DNA of 64,000 nt, from positions 6,944,001 to 7,008,000 of the forward strand of contig NC_064675.1 in the NCBI RefSeq assembly GCF_023278565.1, in the 5' to 3' direction. The notes beneath the pieces are model-generated. The model did not search any database and had not been told where the DNA came from. It worked only from the letters and a program-made list of their open reading frames with translations. This DNA is from Colletotrichum lupini (lineage: Eukaryota > Ascomycota > Sordariomycetes > Glomerellales > Glomerellaceae). The position numbers and the translations under genes were made by a program. Positions 47,369-59,271 of this stretch are shown here, in pieces (the first letter of the stretch is position 1; every line of letters starts with the position of its first letter).

Positions 47369-48885
47369 ATGGAACGTCTTTCTGATACAGGCATCTCGAT
47401 TTTGGTTGTCGGCGCCGGAATCGCTGGTCTGGCTTTCGCCATCGAGTCTCATCGCCAAGGACATAGCGTCAAGGTTCTAGAGAAGCGCATAGACCCGGGA
47501 GACTATGGTAAGCATTACCTATTCGCTCACTTTCCAGAGACAATATTCTAACCAAACACCTACTTTGATCCGCAGGTGAAATCTTCTTCATCCAGTCTCC
47601 CGGACTGCACACACCCTCGAAATGGCCCGGATTCATGGAGAGGCTAAACAAGAGCGCCATCTCGGCCGAATTCCAATTCTTCAAATTCAGTGGCGAGAAG
47701 TTGTTCGGAACCAGGCTCGGAAACCCCCATCTCCCCACGATCTCCGTCAGCCGACGCGAGTTTTACCTCCTCCTCCTGACTTACGCCACCGAACTTGGCA
47801 TCCCCGTCGAAACAGGCAAAGAGGTTGAGGATTTCTTCGAGACCAAGGAGCTCGGTGGCGTGGTCCTCGCCGACGGGAGCAAACTTACCGCCGACATCGT
47901 CGTGGCAGCAGACGGCGTAGGATCCAAGTCCTGGGGCATCGTGACCGGCACCCAGGAGAAGCCCATCAGCTCCGGCTTTGCCCTGTACAGAGCTAGCTAC
48001 CGAGCCGAAAAGGCGCTCAAAGTACCTGCTATTGCAGAGTTCTTCAAGGACAAGCGGGAGTGGACGTCCCTCCACATTGGTCCCGGCGCACACTTCTTCA
48101 CCGGCTTGTCGCCGACCGAGTTCTGCTGGGGCCTGACGCACAGAGACGAAGACGCTGCCGTAGAAGACTGGAACCGTATCGCCGACTCGACTGGCGCGTT
48201 CAAGTACGTCGAGGGATGGGCGCCCATCGTGCACGAGGTCATCAAGTCGACACCCAATAACCAGGCTACCGACTGGAAGCTGCGTTTCCGTGATCCCCAG
48301 CCGAAGTGGGTGTCGGACGGAGGGCGAGTGGTGCAATGCGGCGACTCGGCGCACTCGTTCCTGCCTTCTTCTGGGTTCGGCGCTACTACTGCTCTGGAAG
48401 ATGCCTTTTCTCTTGCTGCTTGTCTCAAGATGAGCGGCAAGGTGTCTGCTGCTTTGGCAACCAAGGTGCACAACAAACTCCGGTAAGCTGTCTTCTTCCT
48501 CACGCCATACATCAATAACCTTGGTATATGTGGTCATTTTACTGATCATGAGACGGCTGTATCTAGTTTCGAGAGAACCGCTTGCGCCCAGAAGATTGGT
48601 TTCAAGTCCAGAGAGGCCTTCCATCACACCAACTGGGATGAAGCTGCGAAGAACCCCCGCAGCATCGCGAAGTTTACAGGATCGTGGCTGTTGAAGCATG
48701 ATCCCGAACAATACGCGTATGACAACTACGAAGCTTGCGCAGCGCATCTACTCCATGGGAAGGAGTTCAAGAATACCAACACAGTGCCCGGGTTTCCCTT
48801 CAAGCTATGGACGGTTCAGGAGTTGCTGCACAAATCTGACATGGGGGAGTCGATTGACGATGATGAGGGAGACTGGTACTCTTGA
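47369..48885 (+). CDS. FAD-dependent monooxygenase of the salicylate-hydroxylase/epoxidase type
   Basis: Exons 47369-47507, 47576-48482 and 48567-48885 join to 454 residues. Motifs: ILVVGAGIAGLAFAIESHRQ with VKVLEKR at the N-terminus, the DG motif (AADGVGSKSWG) and the GD motif (VVQCGDSAHSFLPSSGFGAT). The C-terminal part (SWLLKHDPEQYAYDNYE) is conserved-looking but carries no extra domain. It belongs to group A flavin hydroxylases, the class that contains both aromatic catabolic enzymes and secondary-metabolite tailoring enzymes. It is the fourth flavin monooxygenase in the window and the only one right of element 2. No membrane segment is evident. Confidence 0.87.
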
Positions 48886-51058
48886 ATCGGGGTTAGAACT
48901 GTAGCATCGAGGCGCTCCATTGTTGTAGATGAATCGTAACTCTAGTAGATTCAGCAAGTGGCCGTTCGGATCACTATCTGTCCTGATTATACATGTTAGC
49001 TTTAGTATCTCTGATGCTGCATGTTACACCTAGTCGGCATTCTGTCTCCGCCCAGAGGGAGTTCTGTTGTGAATCCAGGGTAGTGTATTCTTTCAATGAC
49101 CTTAGATAGCTTTGTATTGAGTTCCGCTATTTTAATACAGTATTTCCGGTCTTCAAGGGCCAGTAAGTACCGAAGGACAACATTCGATCGCTAAATATTA
49201 GATAGATGGTGGTCTGGTCCTGATGATCCTAAGACCACAGTACCTACCTAGAAAGGCAGCTCCGTATTCGGTATAAGAAAATGCGCATTCCCTATTCGGG
49301 CTCACTCTACTCCGTACATCTAAATCGAAAAATACGTCCCAAAAAAGTCACAGAAAATAGGTACCCTGCATCGTGTATCAGATCCTCAAAAACCAGGCGA
49401 TCAACACCGAGCACACCACCACAAAACCCTTTCTTCACCGCCAGAATGTGTCACCACTTGGCTCGGAAGCTTCGCCTTTCCCACGCCGCAATGACTCCCT
49501 ACGGGAACGGAACGAAGGACACAAGTCAAAAACCAATCTTTAGTCTCTGGTTGGTGGACAGGTGAATGACCCCACTCCCCTACCAAGCCCGTAGGAACAG
49601 AGATGGTGGCACGGAGTACGTAGGTGGGGTAATTGGCAGGGAGGCGAAATGGCCTCAGTCTCCGAAAGTGCAACTTATTCAACTTTGTGACGGGTTTCGC
49701 GAGATTCTGCTCATCATAGACGACTTCATATCCCATAGAAGCATGGAAAGCGAAGCAAGAGACAAAGAGCAGCGATCTGGTCATAAACAAGTGTAAACAC
49801 ATGATTAACCCCGCCATCGGCCACTACCCCGCCGGCAGACACTTGACCGAAATACACCGACATCGGCGCCCTCGGTGACAAGGTGTGCAAATGTCACTCG
49901 GTGACTCGTTCCCACACCAAAACACCCCAGCGACCCGTCCCGCCGTCTCCAAGAACCCCCCCCAGCCAACAGGGATGACCCGTGGACTCCTGCTTCTTCC
50001 CCCGAAAGCCCGCGCCGACCGGGCGGGACTGCCTGGCGTTGCCTGTTCTAGTCCCCGCAAGCGCGACCGTAATCCGGAGGGTCTTCCTGTCATTCTTCTT
50101 CCACAAGGGATCCGTTGGTCTTGGCGATGTTGTACATCTGCTTGAGAAGCTGTCAAACGAGGCGTGACTGCAATCGCGTCCTCTCGGTCCAGGCAGAAAT
50201 TACCCCGCGGTGCGAAGATTTGCGCGACGTCCCACCCCGCTGTGAGAAGGAAAGGAAGAGTCCTTGCGGTGACACCCCAGTTTCCAGAGTTCCGTACTGG
50301 CAATGCGCATATTCGCATTGCGCGGCAAGCATCATGCAACCAAAAAAATGTCCACCTCAAATTTGGGGAATCCATTGTAAATGCAGAGCCCACTAGCGAT
50401 CTATCAGTCCCTTCCGCGTGTAAGTGGGTGGGTGTCTTGACTCAGGCCATCGCAACCTCCCGCCACAGACACCCATCCACCTCTTCTCATCGTCCATGCA
50501 GGTCTCCAACAACAATATTTTGGGGTGAACGAACAGGAAAACGCCACGGATAAGGGTAGCTTGCAGATGTCTCGTCTCGTAATCTCTCTCCGAAAAGGGT
50601 GGGATGGGAGGAAAGCAAAACACGGCAGTGTCGCCGCCTACTCAATGTTGCCGAGTCCTCCAAGATCCGAGGAGGGACCAGGGCAGGAGTGAGACATGCA
50701 GGCGCATGCGATCACAAGGCCGCGACGGCGAATGTCCATCACGAGAAAATGTACCGCAAAGATACTGCATCGCCAAAAAAAATCACAGCCGGTAAGAAAG
50801 GAGCAGAGATATGAATCATAACTGTGTTTTACTGATTCAATAACTATCTAATGGTTGTCCTAATGTGTCCTGTTGTGGTGGTATCTTCCCATCGCTCTCC
50901 CGGCGATCCCTCCCCCCGTGGTATATGTACATGCATGTAAATCAAGAAACGCTGGCTATCTATACAATTCCAAGAAAACGATCAAGCGCAGAGCTCGCAT
51001 ATCGATAATGGATAAACAAACAACATGAAGCAGGAAATCCATTCATCCTAGCAGTCGT
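48886..51058. other. Intergenic, 2.2 kb
   Basis: Between convergent genes. Both 3' untranslated regions should lie here. Many overlapping open frames occur because of the base composition, but none has an ATG with recognisable protein content. No structural RNA is recognised. Confidence 0.4.
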
Positions 51059-52072
51059 TTACTCCCATCGCCAGAGACCATCGTCGTAGAGAACGCGGTG
51101 CCTCCGTGTACCCGGCCCCACGGTAGCCCGGCGGTGGGGTGTCATCCGCTCCATGAGTCGGCGGCGCTGGGCTTCTTCCTCATCCTCAGCTCTTGCCGTG
51201 AGATGGTCGACAACTTCCATACGGCGAAGAGCATCTGCCAACAAGTCCTCTTGGTATCTGGAACCGTAGCCAGTAGAGGTGCGGTTCAAAGGAGCGGGAG
51301 GGACGGGTACGGCGGTGCGGCTGGCAATTTTGGCGTTTTGCTCAGCGATGCGTAGTTGCTTCTTAACTTGGCGATCCTCCTCCGGGCGTTTGCGCTCTTC
51401 ACGCTCCTTGTGATCTCGGTGACGGCGGCGGCGCTCCTCCTCGTCGGCGCTGTGGTAGCTGTGGCGCGATTCAGAAGAGTGGTGGCGGCGGTGCTTGTTG
51501 TCGATAACCTCAATCTCGACCTTGGACCGCGGGCGCTCATCGACGATGACAGGGCGAAGAGAGTCGCGGCGGACGTGGCTGTAGCGGAACTGAGGGTTCT
51601 CGCCGCCTGCAATGGGTGAAGGCGGCGCGGTGTAAGGTGAAGCGAATTGCTTTGGTGGTGTGCGCGGGGTGGGTGGAGAGTCGACAATCACGATGCGCTC
51701 GTTACGTGACCGGTGCTTGCGGTTGAGGTCCAATATCCTTTGGCCGTTCACGTATACTCCGGATTGGCGGTGCTTTCTCTCGCTAGAAGAAGATTCGCGA
51801 CGAGCGCGGCCTCCTTCATTGCCCGAGGAAGTTCCGCGTGGTGAGCTCATGGGAGGAGAGGGCGGCATCTGCTGAGGAAATGGGTATGCTGGTCCGACAG
51901 GAGCATACATGGGCACTGGTGAGGGGTAGCCGACTTGACGCGGCGGGTGGTTGTAGATGACAGGGTTGGCGCAAAGGAGGCCGTTGCGGGAAGCAGAGCA
52001 AAAGGTGGGTTGCTGTTCCTCAGCCCTCCGGCCGTCGGGGTAGACGTAGGTGTAAACGTCGGTGGTGCACAT
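51059..52072 (-). CDS. Disordered conserved fungal protein with MCTT-YVYPDGRR N-terminus
   Basis: A single-exon frame of 337 residues starting at the first ATG (52072, MCTTDVYTYVYPDGRRAEEQ). The frame is open 240 bp further up but without an ATG. The N-terminal 45 residues (YVYPDGRR, then FCSASRNGLLCANP and HPP) resemble a family of uncharacterised ascomycete proteins. The rest is low-complexity: proline-rich (YPFPQQMPPSPP), TPRTPP-type motifs, and a long Arg/Glu/Lys-rich, probably coiled-coil segment (DEEERRRRHRDHKEREE). No enzyme domain is visible. SP/TP-rich and basic stretches would suit a phosphorylated scaffold or nuclear protein, but the function is unknown. Confidence 0.75.
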   Translation of the reverse strand: MCTTDVYTYVYPDGRRAEEQQPTFCSASRNGLLCANPVIYNHPPRQVGYPSPVPMYAPVGPAYPFPQQMPPSPPMSSPRGTSSGNEGGRARRESSSSERKHRQSGVYVNGQRILDLNRKHRSRNERIVIVDSPPTPRTPPKQFASPYTAPPSPIAGGENPQFRYSHVRRDSLRPVIVDERPRSKVEIEVIDNKHRRHHSSESRHSYHSADEEERRRRHRDHKEREERKRPEEDRQVKKQLRIAEQNAKIASRTAVPVPPAPLNRTSTGYGSRYQEDLLADALRRMEVVDHLTARAEDEEEAQRRRLMERMTPHRRATVGPGTRRHRVLYDDGLWRWE

Positions 52073-55000
52073 TGTGTCTTGTGTAAACGTATGAGGGCGC
52101 AGCGTGCGCGGGGTTGGTGGTGAGGGTTGAACTACCTGCGTAACGAATGGAACTCGTCTCGCGGGTGTGGTCGATTGGGTAGAGGAAAGAGTCCTCGAGA
52201 GTGTTGGTGGACGTTGATATTCTCGATTGGAGTTGGCAGGACGACGAGATCTGTACTTATAGACAATGGTGTTGTCGATATAGTGAGCTTCAGGGTGGTG
52301 ATAGGAAGACAACGTGTCGGTGTTGTTGGGGTGAAGTTGAAGTGGTATGTTGGAGCTTGTAGTGAATCGAATCTGTGGTGTGTCTGACTGTTGGTGGTGT
52401 GAGTTGGTGATCTTTCAGGAGAAGATGCAAGCGAGGATGAGAGACTATATACCAGCTTGGGAAGGATTCAAGAAGTCAGGTGTTGAAGACTCTCAAAAAG
52501 GTTCTGCCTAAGTATAGAGAATGGATCGACTAGGTATGATAGATTGGGGTAGCGTCTGTCGTCTAAGTGCGGGAAGCGTTTGGCAAAGTGTAAATAGTCC
52601 AAGTGGAGATGTTGAGCAGCGTGGGAACAAGTTGTCTCGAAGAGATTCCGCGTCTGAATTATATCGTCTGAGACGAAGAAGCGCGTTCTAATGGTGGTGG
52701 CATGGCAGACCAGGGGCAGCAAGTCGCTAGTACCCAGCGTCAGCCGCAAGAGACGGCGGAGGACCCAGGTATCGTGGGCCAAAGGTGCTGCAGGCCGTGG
52801 CATTGTGGAGATTTGAGGCCTTGTGAGGGTGGATTGCGCCTGGCCCATGCCCCCTCCCCTGTCAGACTGCTGCCTTCACACACATCGCTAGAGGCCGATG
52901 AGTCTTTGCTCTTGGCCGCTAGGCCTCTTTCGTGCTCGGTGCTCGCAGGGGTGTTTCTCTTTCTTGGGAGGGGAGGGTCGTTGGAGTCCTCGGCCTAGGA
53001 TGGTTCCCCTCGCTGAACGTTTCCGAAAGAGCTCAAGTTTCCCTTCTGTCTCTTGCCCGCATTGCTCCGCTGGGGAAATACCTCTGGAAATATCGCACAG
53101 CCTCTTTTGGGGGAGGCCTACTGGTAATACTAGAGGCGGTGCACGGGAGGTGACTTTTGGGACGTTGCCAGGGTGGGCCACCATAAGCCGTCAAAATGAG
53201 GGCGCTGGAGGGAGCCAAGGAAGTTCGACAGTCGTGACAGGCTTGAGGGCGCACAAGTGGCGCTTTCTTGTGTTCTTCTGATGTGTCTGAGAGTAGTCCT
53301 CAATTCCCAGCTATGCGGCCTTGCGCATGAGGGTGTGGTTGAGTGCTGTGGATGCGGCTCGTGTAAATTGCGCCGCGATGTTGATTCCGTGTAGTGGTAT
53401 CTGGCTCACCGTAGGATGGAGAGGGAACCGACTGGCTGGTGGTCAGCGTCTCTATTTTTTTTCGTCTGGGTAGAGGTTGTGGATGGTCGCCGTGGAGGTC
53501 TGGCGTTGTCGCAGCCTCGTGTAGAAGATGACGAATCCGGACTTTTGAGTGGGAAAGCCGCGGAACAATACTCTGGGCGATATGATGCTATTTTGGCTCC
53601 CAACTCGGTACCATTCCTCATGCCACCACTTAAGTGCCAAAGTGTTTTCCCCCGGTTCTTCATCTATTCGACGCGGGGAGAGGCACCTTGCGCGCGCCGT
53701 TGGGGAAAGCCAGGGTGACATGGACAGCGGCAATCGAAACATTTCGACTGCAGCTTTGGCCCGTGTTGGCCAGGCCCGACCTGAAGATGTTGATTATCGA
53801 GAAATCAACATCGTTTCCGAATAAGCGACAGCCGCCGTGGTGCTCGAGTCGCAACGATCTTCTTTGTTCACTCTGTTCAGAATCGGTGATGCATTAGCCA
53901 ATCATCCCAATTAAACTTGGCGAATGACACCTGAGTCACTTCGGCCTCGCAAGGTTTTCATGCAAGCTCTTTGTTCGTCTTCTTGCGCGACGCTACAATG
54001 CGGTTTCTCTGAGTGGCCGGTAGGACCAGGTCCACTTAGTTGACTTGCAGACGGGCTGGTGTGCATGAGGCCACAATTGAAGCAGTCGATCATCGGACTC
54101 TGGAATCTGGCCAAGTGGCTGCGGGCCAATTCGATAAACTCCACCTCGCGGGAACTATCAACGATAGCTTTCGTTGTCGCCGTCGAAGGATCGTAGGCTG
54201 CAAGGGGAGCCACTGAGGGCTTGACAAGGTTGGTGACGATGCTCGTCCCATGGCGCGCACCGGTCCAGTACCAGGAAAGCGTCATGTTCGTCCCGCCAGT
54301 TCAGTCGGAATCTTGGCTGCGGAAAGAAGCATGCTGGCATGGTTTGGCAGTGTTAGTATGCGAGTGAGACGGCTGTGCTGGTCACTAACGGCACCAGATT
54401 TGTTCAAGGTGCACACAGCCACCACAGCCTGCTTCTCAGTCGGACCAACCGATGCAGCCAGGCCTTGTTTCGTGCAGGTGGATAGCAAAAGAAGCTTGAC
54501 ATTTCATCACTTCAAACAATGACGAGGGGAGCGGGGTGCGTTTCTCTGCAAGGTCTGCAAGTGCTCCGAGAGGCTCAATCGATTCCATCGCATCGAATCG
54601 TGTCGCAGTGCAGCGCATTACATCGTGGCAGCAGCAATTGGAGTTGGAGTTGACATTGAGGGGGAGAGGAATTGGATGGAAGCTGCTAGGAGGTGAAAGC
54701 TCCGACCACCTGTTTTTTCCCCGGGCCGTCGCACAAACTCTTGGAGACAACGATACGTACCTCATCATGTCCACACCGCTCCCTTCCAGTTTTCACCTTC
54801 CGAATCCAACCGCCGCCACCAGGCACCAGTCGCATTCTGCCTTAGGTAAGAACAAAATTCCCCAGATTCCCTTGATGACTAATACGGGCTCGAGGTCACC
54901 CGATGCGGCTCACCTTAATGTAGACTTACCGAAGGTACGTATCTCAGTACCTTAAACGTCTGCCTGGACGGCCGTCATCTTGACAGAGCTCAGATTCCCA

Positions 55001-56665
55001 CCTGTTTGTAGCCGTCTCTGCTGGGTCTTGACAGCCTGTTACAAGACGAATTGGTCGAGGTTCTAGGCTCATAGGACTTGTCCACAATCAGCTTCTCGTA
55101 CATGGCAGGCTCATCACTCATTGGCTCGTGGCCCGCGTCACCTCAAGACACCCACCACACCAGACGCGTCAACGCATCCAGGCACTCTCAAGGACTACCT
55201 CCGATCCTTCGCCGGCTCGCTTCTTTGAATCCAGTCATTACAGTCATATTAAACTCGCCACCAGTTGCCTAGCGATAGACGCGGTAAAAATTGCGTATCC
55301 GGAGGTCGACTACTTCCACTTCCACCTGAGCTGAATCAACAGGATCTGAATCGATGTTGCGATGCATCGTGCCTCCTCACACGACCTGATTATCTCACCC
55401 CCGGATCTCCGAGAAATAGGTGGCCGGAGGGCTCTCGACCAGCTGACCGCGAGAATTCCCGCAAGGCTGTAGGATCTGCTTCCCTGAACCCCCTCACGTC
55501 TTTCTTGCACAGTGCCTGGCACACACAGCCAAATATCGCAACCACCAGATTAGCTTCTCAGCCCCCATTTGGGGGCCGTTTCGATGTAGCCCATCGGAGG
55601 CCGCTCGGAGAGACTGGAATTCGCTGGAAAATATCTTCTTGACCCCGTGTTCTGAACATCCTTCTCTCATTCCAGTATCAAGAAATCGAACCGCTTGTGT
55701 CACCCACAATACACATAGCCGCGCGGAAGGGTCGCTACATCATCATCAAATAATTGGTGGCGTTCAACCAACCCTCCCCAGCCTTACGAGGCAGATTTAC
55801 TACTCCGAAACGGACTTACCCATCACTAATATCATTCGCCAGACTCAAACACCCACATTTAAGGCTGCTGCGAGTCAGGCCGGGTCTTCCGGGGCAAAGT
55901 ACACGCACAAACTTGCGAAATGCTCGGCGTTCTTGGCTCGTGCGTTCTGCTAGGAACATGGTCTCTGATTGATCCGTTTCAAGACAGGGAACCCAGACTA
56001 TTCTCGTCCCGATTGTGTTATGCAGATGAACTGACTTCCCCAGAATGCTTCTGGAAGGCTGTCTACTGAAGACTCATCCTCGTCACAGCGTCGTACGAAC
56101 TATTGACAGTCAAGCGGCTTGTGATGGGTTACGCCATGCCATCAATGCCGTGACACGCAACACGACAAAGCTTGCGCGCTTACCCGCATTATCAGTACTA
56201 CATCTCATTTAACCTAAGCTCGAAAATGCCTCGCTCTCGCAGTTCTGGGTCATTGACATTACCGAGATACCGAAGTTTGCGTAGCTCTTCACGCTGCGGC
56301 GTCCGTTCTAGGTCCTTCTATGCCCGCGAGCTACTGTAGACTCTGCCAGGTACTGCATAGCCTTGCCGTGGTGCTTCGGAGGTGCCTACTGGCGTGAGAA
56401 TAGCGGAGTGGAGGCTTCTTGTGGGTTTCCAAAGTATGAACCTGACGAACTTTCTAGCCTTCGATCATGCGAAGTGGAAGAACGCCATGCCGAACGGCGC
56501 TTCGTGCCTCGTCACTTATCCATGTATTAATACCACCCCGCGAGAAAGATTGTCTCTTGCCTGACCCATGCTTTTCACTTCGTACAGAATTTGATGCTTG
56601 TATTACCTCTGCCTCCCAAACTGCCTACGTGAGCTACATCCCCACCAAACAACCCAGCCATACGC
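52073..56665. other. Long gene-poor interval, 4.6 kb
   Basis: The right neighbour of the MCTT-type gene presumably begins with a long 5' leader (the sequence up to about 52850 is CT-rich on the minus strand). Beyond it I find only short unsupported frames; the best has an ATG at 54285 on the minus strand (124 codons) but no recognised motif. No tRNA or repeat array is seen. Base composition is normal, so this is not a RIP block. Confidence 0.35.
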
Positions 56666-57099
56666 CTATGCCTTGGCTTTCCCTGTGATAGACTGTCTTG
56701 GAGCGAGGTTGAAAGTGCCATCGGCTCTCTTCACCCGAGGGTTCGTTTTCGTCGGCGTCAGCTCGTCACGCTTCTCTTGGACTGCTTCTTCGGCGCGTTT
56801 CTCCTTGAAGGGGCCTGCATCATCATCATCCGAGTCCATTCTGGCTTGCTTCGTTTGTGTCTGTCGTGGAACCAGATTGAAAGTTCCGTCTGCTCTCTTC
56901 ACTCGAGGGTTTGTCTTGGTTGCCTCCAGTCCCTTCTTGCCCACAATTTCATCGCGTTCAACGAGTGGCATCCCCGCATTGGGGAGCGACTTGAATAAGA
57001 GTTAGTCAGGCAGTTTTGGTGGAGCAGACTGGAAGCACAACTCACGGCTACTACAGCGCCTGCGCTAGCAAGAATAAGAAGAGTCGATGTGAACTTCAT
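56666..57099 (-). CDS. Small secreted precursor with kexin sites and an internal peptide repeat
   Basis: Two minus-strand exons (57046-57099 and 56666-56989; intron 56990-57045) give 125 residues. Exon 1 encodes a signal peptide, MKFTSTLLILASAGAVVA. The mature part has four Lys-Arg pairs (residues 49-50, 82-83, 91-92, 105-106), the cleavage signal of the Golgi protease Kex2. A 20-residue unit occurs twice (residues 42-61 and 98-117) with one difference, and in both the KR pair is followed by ADGTFNL(V/A)PRQ. A DSDDDD segment lies between. This is the layout of kexin-processed repeat precursors, which include fungal pheromone and RiPP precursors, but no known core peptide is recognised and no UstYa-type enzyme is in the window. 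The intron acceptor is AAG. It is likely a real gene; the peptide's function is unknown. Confidence 0.75.
56693..56752 (-). repeat. Peptide-repeat unit 2 of the secreted precursor
   Basis: Encodes residues 98-117, with the KR site and ADGTFNLAPRQ. It matches unit 1 at 56861-56920 at 19 of 20 residues, while codons differ at several silent positions, so the peptide seems more conserved than the DNA. Confidence 0.75.
56861..56920 (-). repeat. Peptide-repeat unit 1 of the secreted precursor
   Basis: Encodes residues 42-61, with the KR site and ADGTFNLVPRQ; partner of 56693-56752. Confidence 0.75.
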
Positions 57100-58145
57100 G
57101 ATGATGATTGGAGTGAGTGGTTTCTTGCTAGGAGCAGCTACTAGAAGTTCGATGTCGAATCGAGTGGATTGTGAGTGGACAATTGCCAAATGGACCAAAC
57201 AATTTAAGGCCTAGCTGGTTGGGTCCCGGGTAGGGTGATGGCTAAATACAACAAAACCACGAGGGTTGACTCTTGGCGCCTACCCCGAGTGGTCTATGCA
57301 GAGAGACGATGCGCAAGTTGTTTGTAGAAAGCCTCACTCTTGTGCCAAAGCGCCGTATCGCTGAAACGGTATTGGTGGGAGGAACGCGTACGGCACCGTG
57401 CATTGTAGGCCATCTTGGCTACGACTGGGTCAATAGTCGTGGAAACATACAGCGTAATGCCGGTAAATTCTTCGAAATAGCGTGAAGTTTAATGGCAATT
57501 GTCGCCGGAGGCTTTCCAAGCTATTGGGAGGCGGAATTTTGACGTTATGCTGTGTGGCTGAGACTTCAATCCTGACGGCAAATCCATTCATTCGGCATAA
57601 CATGGAAAAGGGGCATGGCATGCAATGAATGTCTCAAGCGTAACTGACTCAATTACATCAACCCACTTGGACGATCTCCCGAACACTGGACTCTCCGCCT
57701 TGAACTCAAAGTGTCAGCATTTAGCCGGACTGCGTCCTGGTGCATCTTGAAAATCGAGCCAACGAAATGCTCTCGTTGAACACGGATGAACCGAGGCGTA
57801 GTCTGATGTTTTGTCGCCGTCAGAAGACTGACTCGTGGCGGGCATTTTTGGTGAGATTTCGTAGAAACGAGGCCACTACGGATCGACGACGGTTTCAGGT
57901 ACGCTGTTTCAGTAAAGAATGAAGGTCAAAGTCTACTCCGATGATGTTGTCAAGATCAGATGGCTGTTCATGGGGCCAGATGGTCTTTCAGCCCGCGGTA
58001 ATTCGGTGGCAGTGAGTGGCAATACTGCTTGGCCTTATCTCCTTGGACCTTGGTGATTGTTGTGCAATACAGGATTCAAGACCTGTGTTTGAGTTGACCC
58101 TGTAGAGCGATTACCATTGTAATATCGACACGGATACCACATACA
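57100..58145. promoter_or_regulatory. Divergent intergenic region of the peptide precursor and methyltransferase genes
   Basis: About 1 kb between two divergent ATGs, so both promoters lie here. I see no additional gene and no clear operator. Confidence 0.4.
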
Positions 58146-59271
58146 ATGGCGGCTCTGAAGCCCGTCAACCAGGGGATATGGTCTTTTCCAAGATTCCTTC
58201 CCTTCTTTATCCCGGTAGTTTCCCTTTACTTCCTGACGCCGATTCTGAACGAAACATGGTCATCCTGGGTACTATCTCGAAGCGATACTCACTTAAGCGA
58301 GCTTAGTCGGGCAGCATTGTCAGAAAAGTCATGGTTGAGTTCAGTCCAAAAGAGACATGAGTGGATGAGTGTGAACAAAGACTACGACTCGATACTGTCA
58401 GTAGAGTGTTTCCGGGTCGCAGTATCAATATCTGATTGTCAACTAGGTTTACAGCAAGAGATGAAAGTCTCCGCTTCTGGTATACCATCTGGGACCTGTT
58501 CCCAGCAACCTACACGTGTCCCTGGGATGTCCAACGAGTCGGCAAACTCGGCGATGGGGGGAAGTGGATATGCGGAATGAGTAAATACGAAAGGGCGAAA
58601 CCTAAACCTAGAGTTTCAGAGAAACCTATTCGCATCTACAGCTTTGGTATTGGAGATGACTCCTCTTTCGAAGCGGAGATGCTCAACCGCTCCAGCGCTG
58701 CTGAGATGTACGGTTTCGACGACACAGTCGACGGTTGGGGCAAGGGACTGGAGGCGTTTTCAAACCGGACGCACTTTTTCAAGACGGCTGTCGCAGAGTA
58801 CGACTACTACGATGAAAAGGAGAAGACAGAGTTTCTCTCAATCAAGAGCATCATGAAGAAACTGAGGCACGATTACGTGGACCTGATCAAGATGGATATC
58901 GAAGGGGATGAGTTTCCAACATTGGAGTCATTTTTGGGAGACTATGCGAAAGGTGGTGAGCTTGAGGGCAGGGAGGTTCCAGTTGGTCAGATGGTGATTG
59001 AGATTCATGTGCCGGAAAAGGGACCCAAGATCAGTCAGTTTGCGGAGTGGTGGGAAAGGATTGAGGAGGTTGGCTTCAGGCCTGTTTGGAGCGAGGCAAA
59101 TCTCCTCGCTGTCACGGTGGGAGATGGAAAGCCGTGTTGTTTTGAGGTATGTCATGCCAGAACCTTTTGATAATCTTTTGCAGTTGACTAACCCTTCTTT
59201 AACAGTACACTTGGATAAATAAAAGAGACAGGAGAGGCGTCATCTGGGATAGAGGAAACGAAGCTCTATGA
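58146..59271 (+). CDS. Membrane-anchored methyltransferase-domain protein (FkbM/METTL24-like)
   Basis: Exons 58146-58396, 58447-59146 and 59206-59271 join to 338 residues. A hydrophobic segment near residues 14-33 (PRFLPFFIPVVSLYFLTPIL) suggests a type II membrane anchor, and the rest would face the lumen. The domain begins with CPWDVQRVGKLGDGGKWICG and continues through IYSFGIGDDSSFE, MYGFDDTVDGW and DLIKMDIEGDEFPTLESFL, the pattern of FkbM/methyltransferase-24-like SAM-dependent enzymes that often modify sugars. The tail YTWINKRD is usual for the fungal family, which decided the last acceptor (59205) over an earlier one. The acceptor substrate is unknown. Confidence 0.83.

Noticed and set aside
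47644..48747. A 367-codon open frame antisense to the flavin monooxygenase at 47369-48885
   Set aside because: It lies opposite strongly recognisable coding exons, crosses an intron and has no domain. It is a composition shadow.
8957..48885. A complete secondary-metabolite gene cluster
   Set aside because: There are many tailoring-type oxidases, but no PKS, NRPS, terpene synthase or prenyltransferase lies in the window.
49824..50393. A 189-codon minus-strand frame in the 2.2-kb intergenic
   Set aside because: It has no recognisable domain, overlaps equally long frames on the other strand and looks like chance openness.
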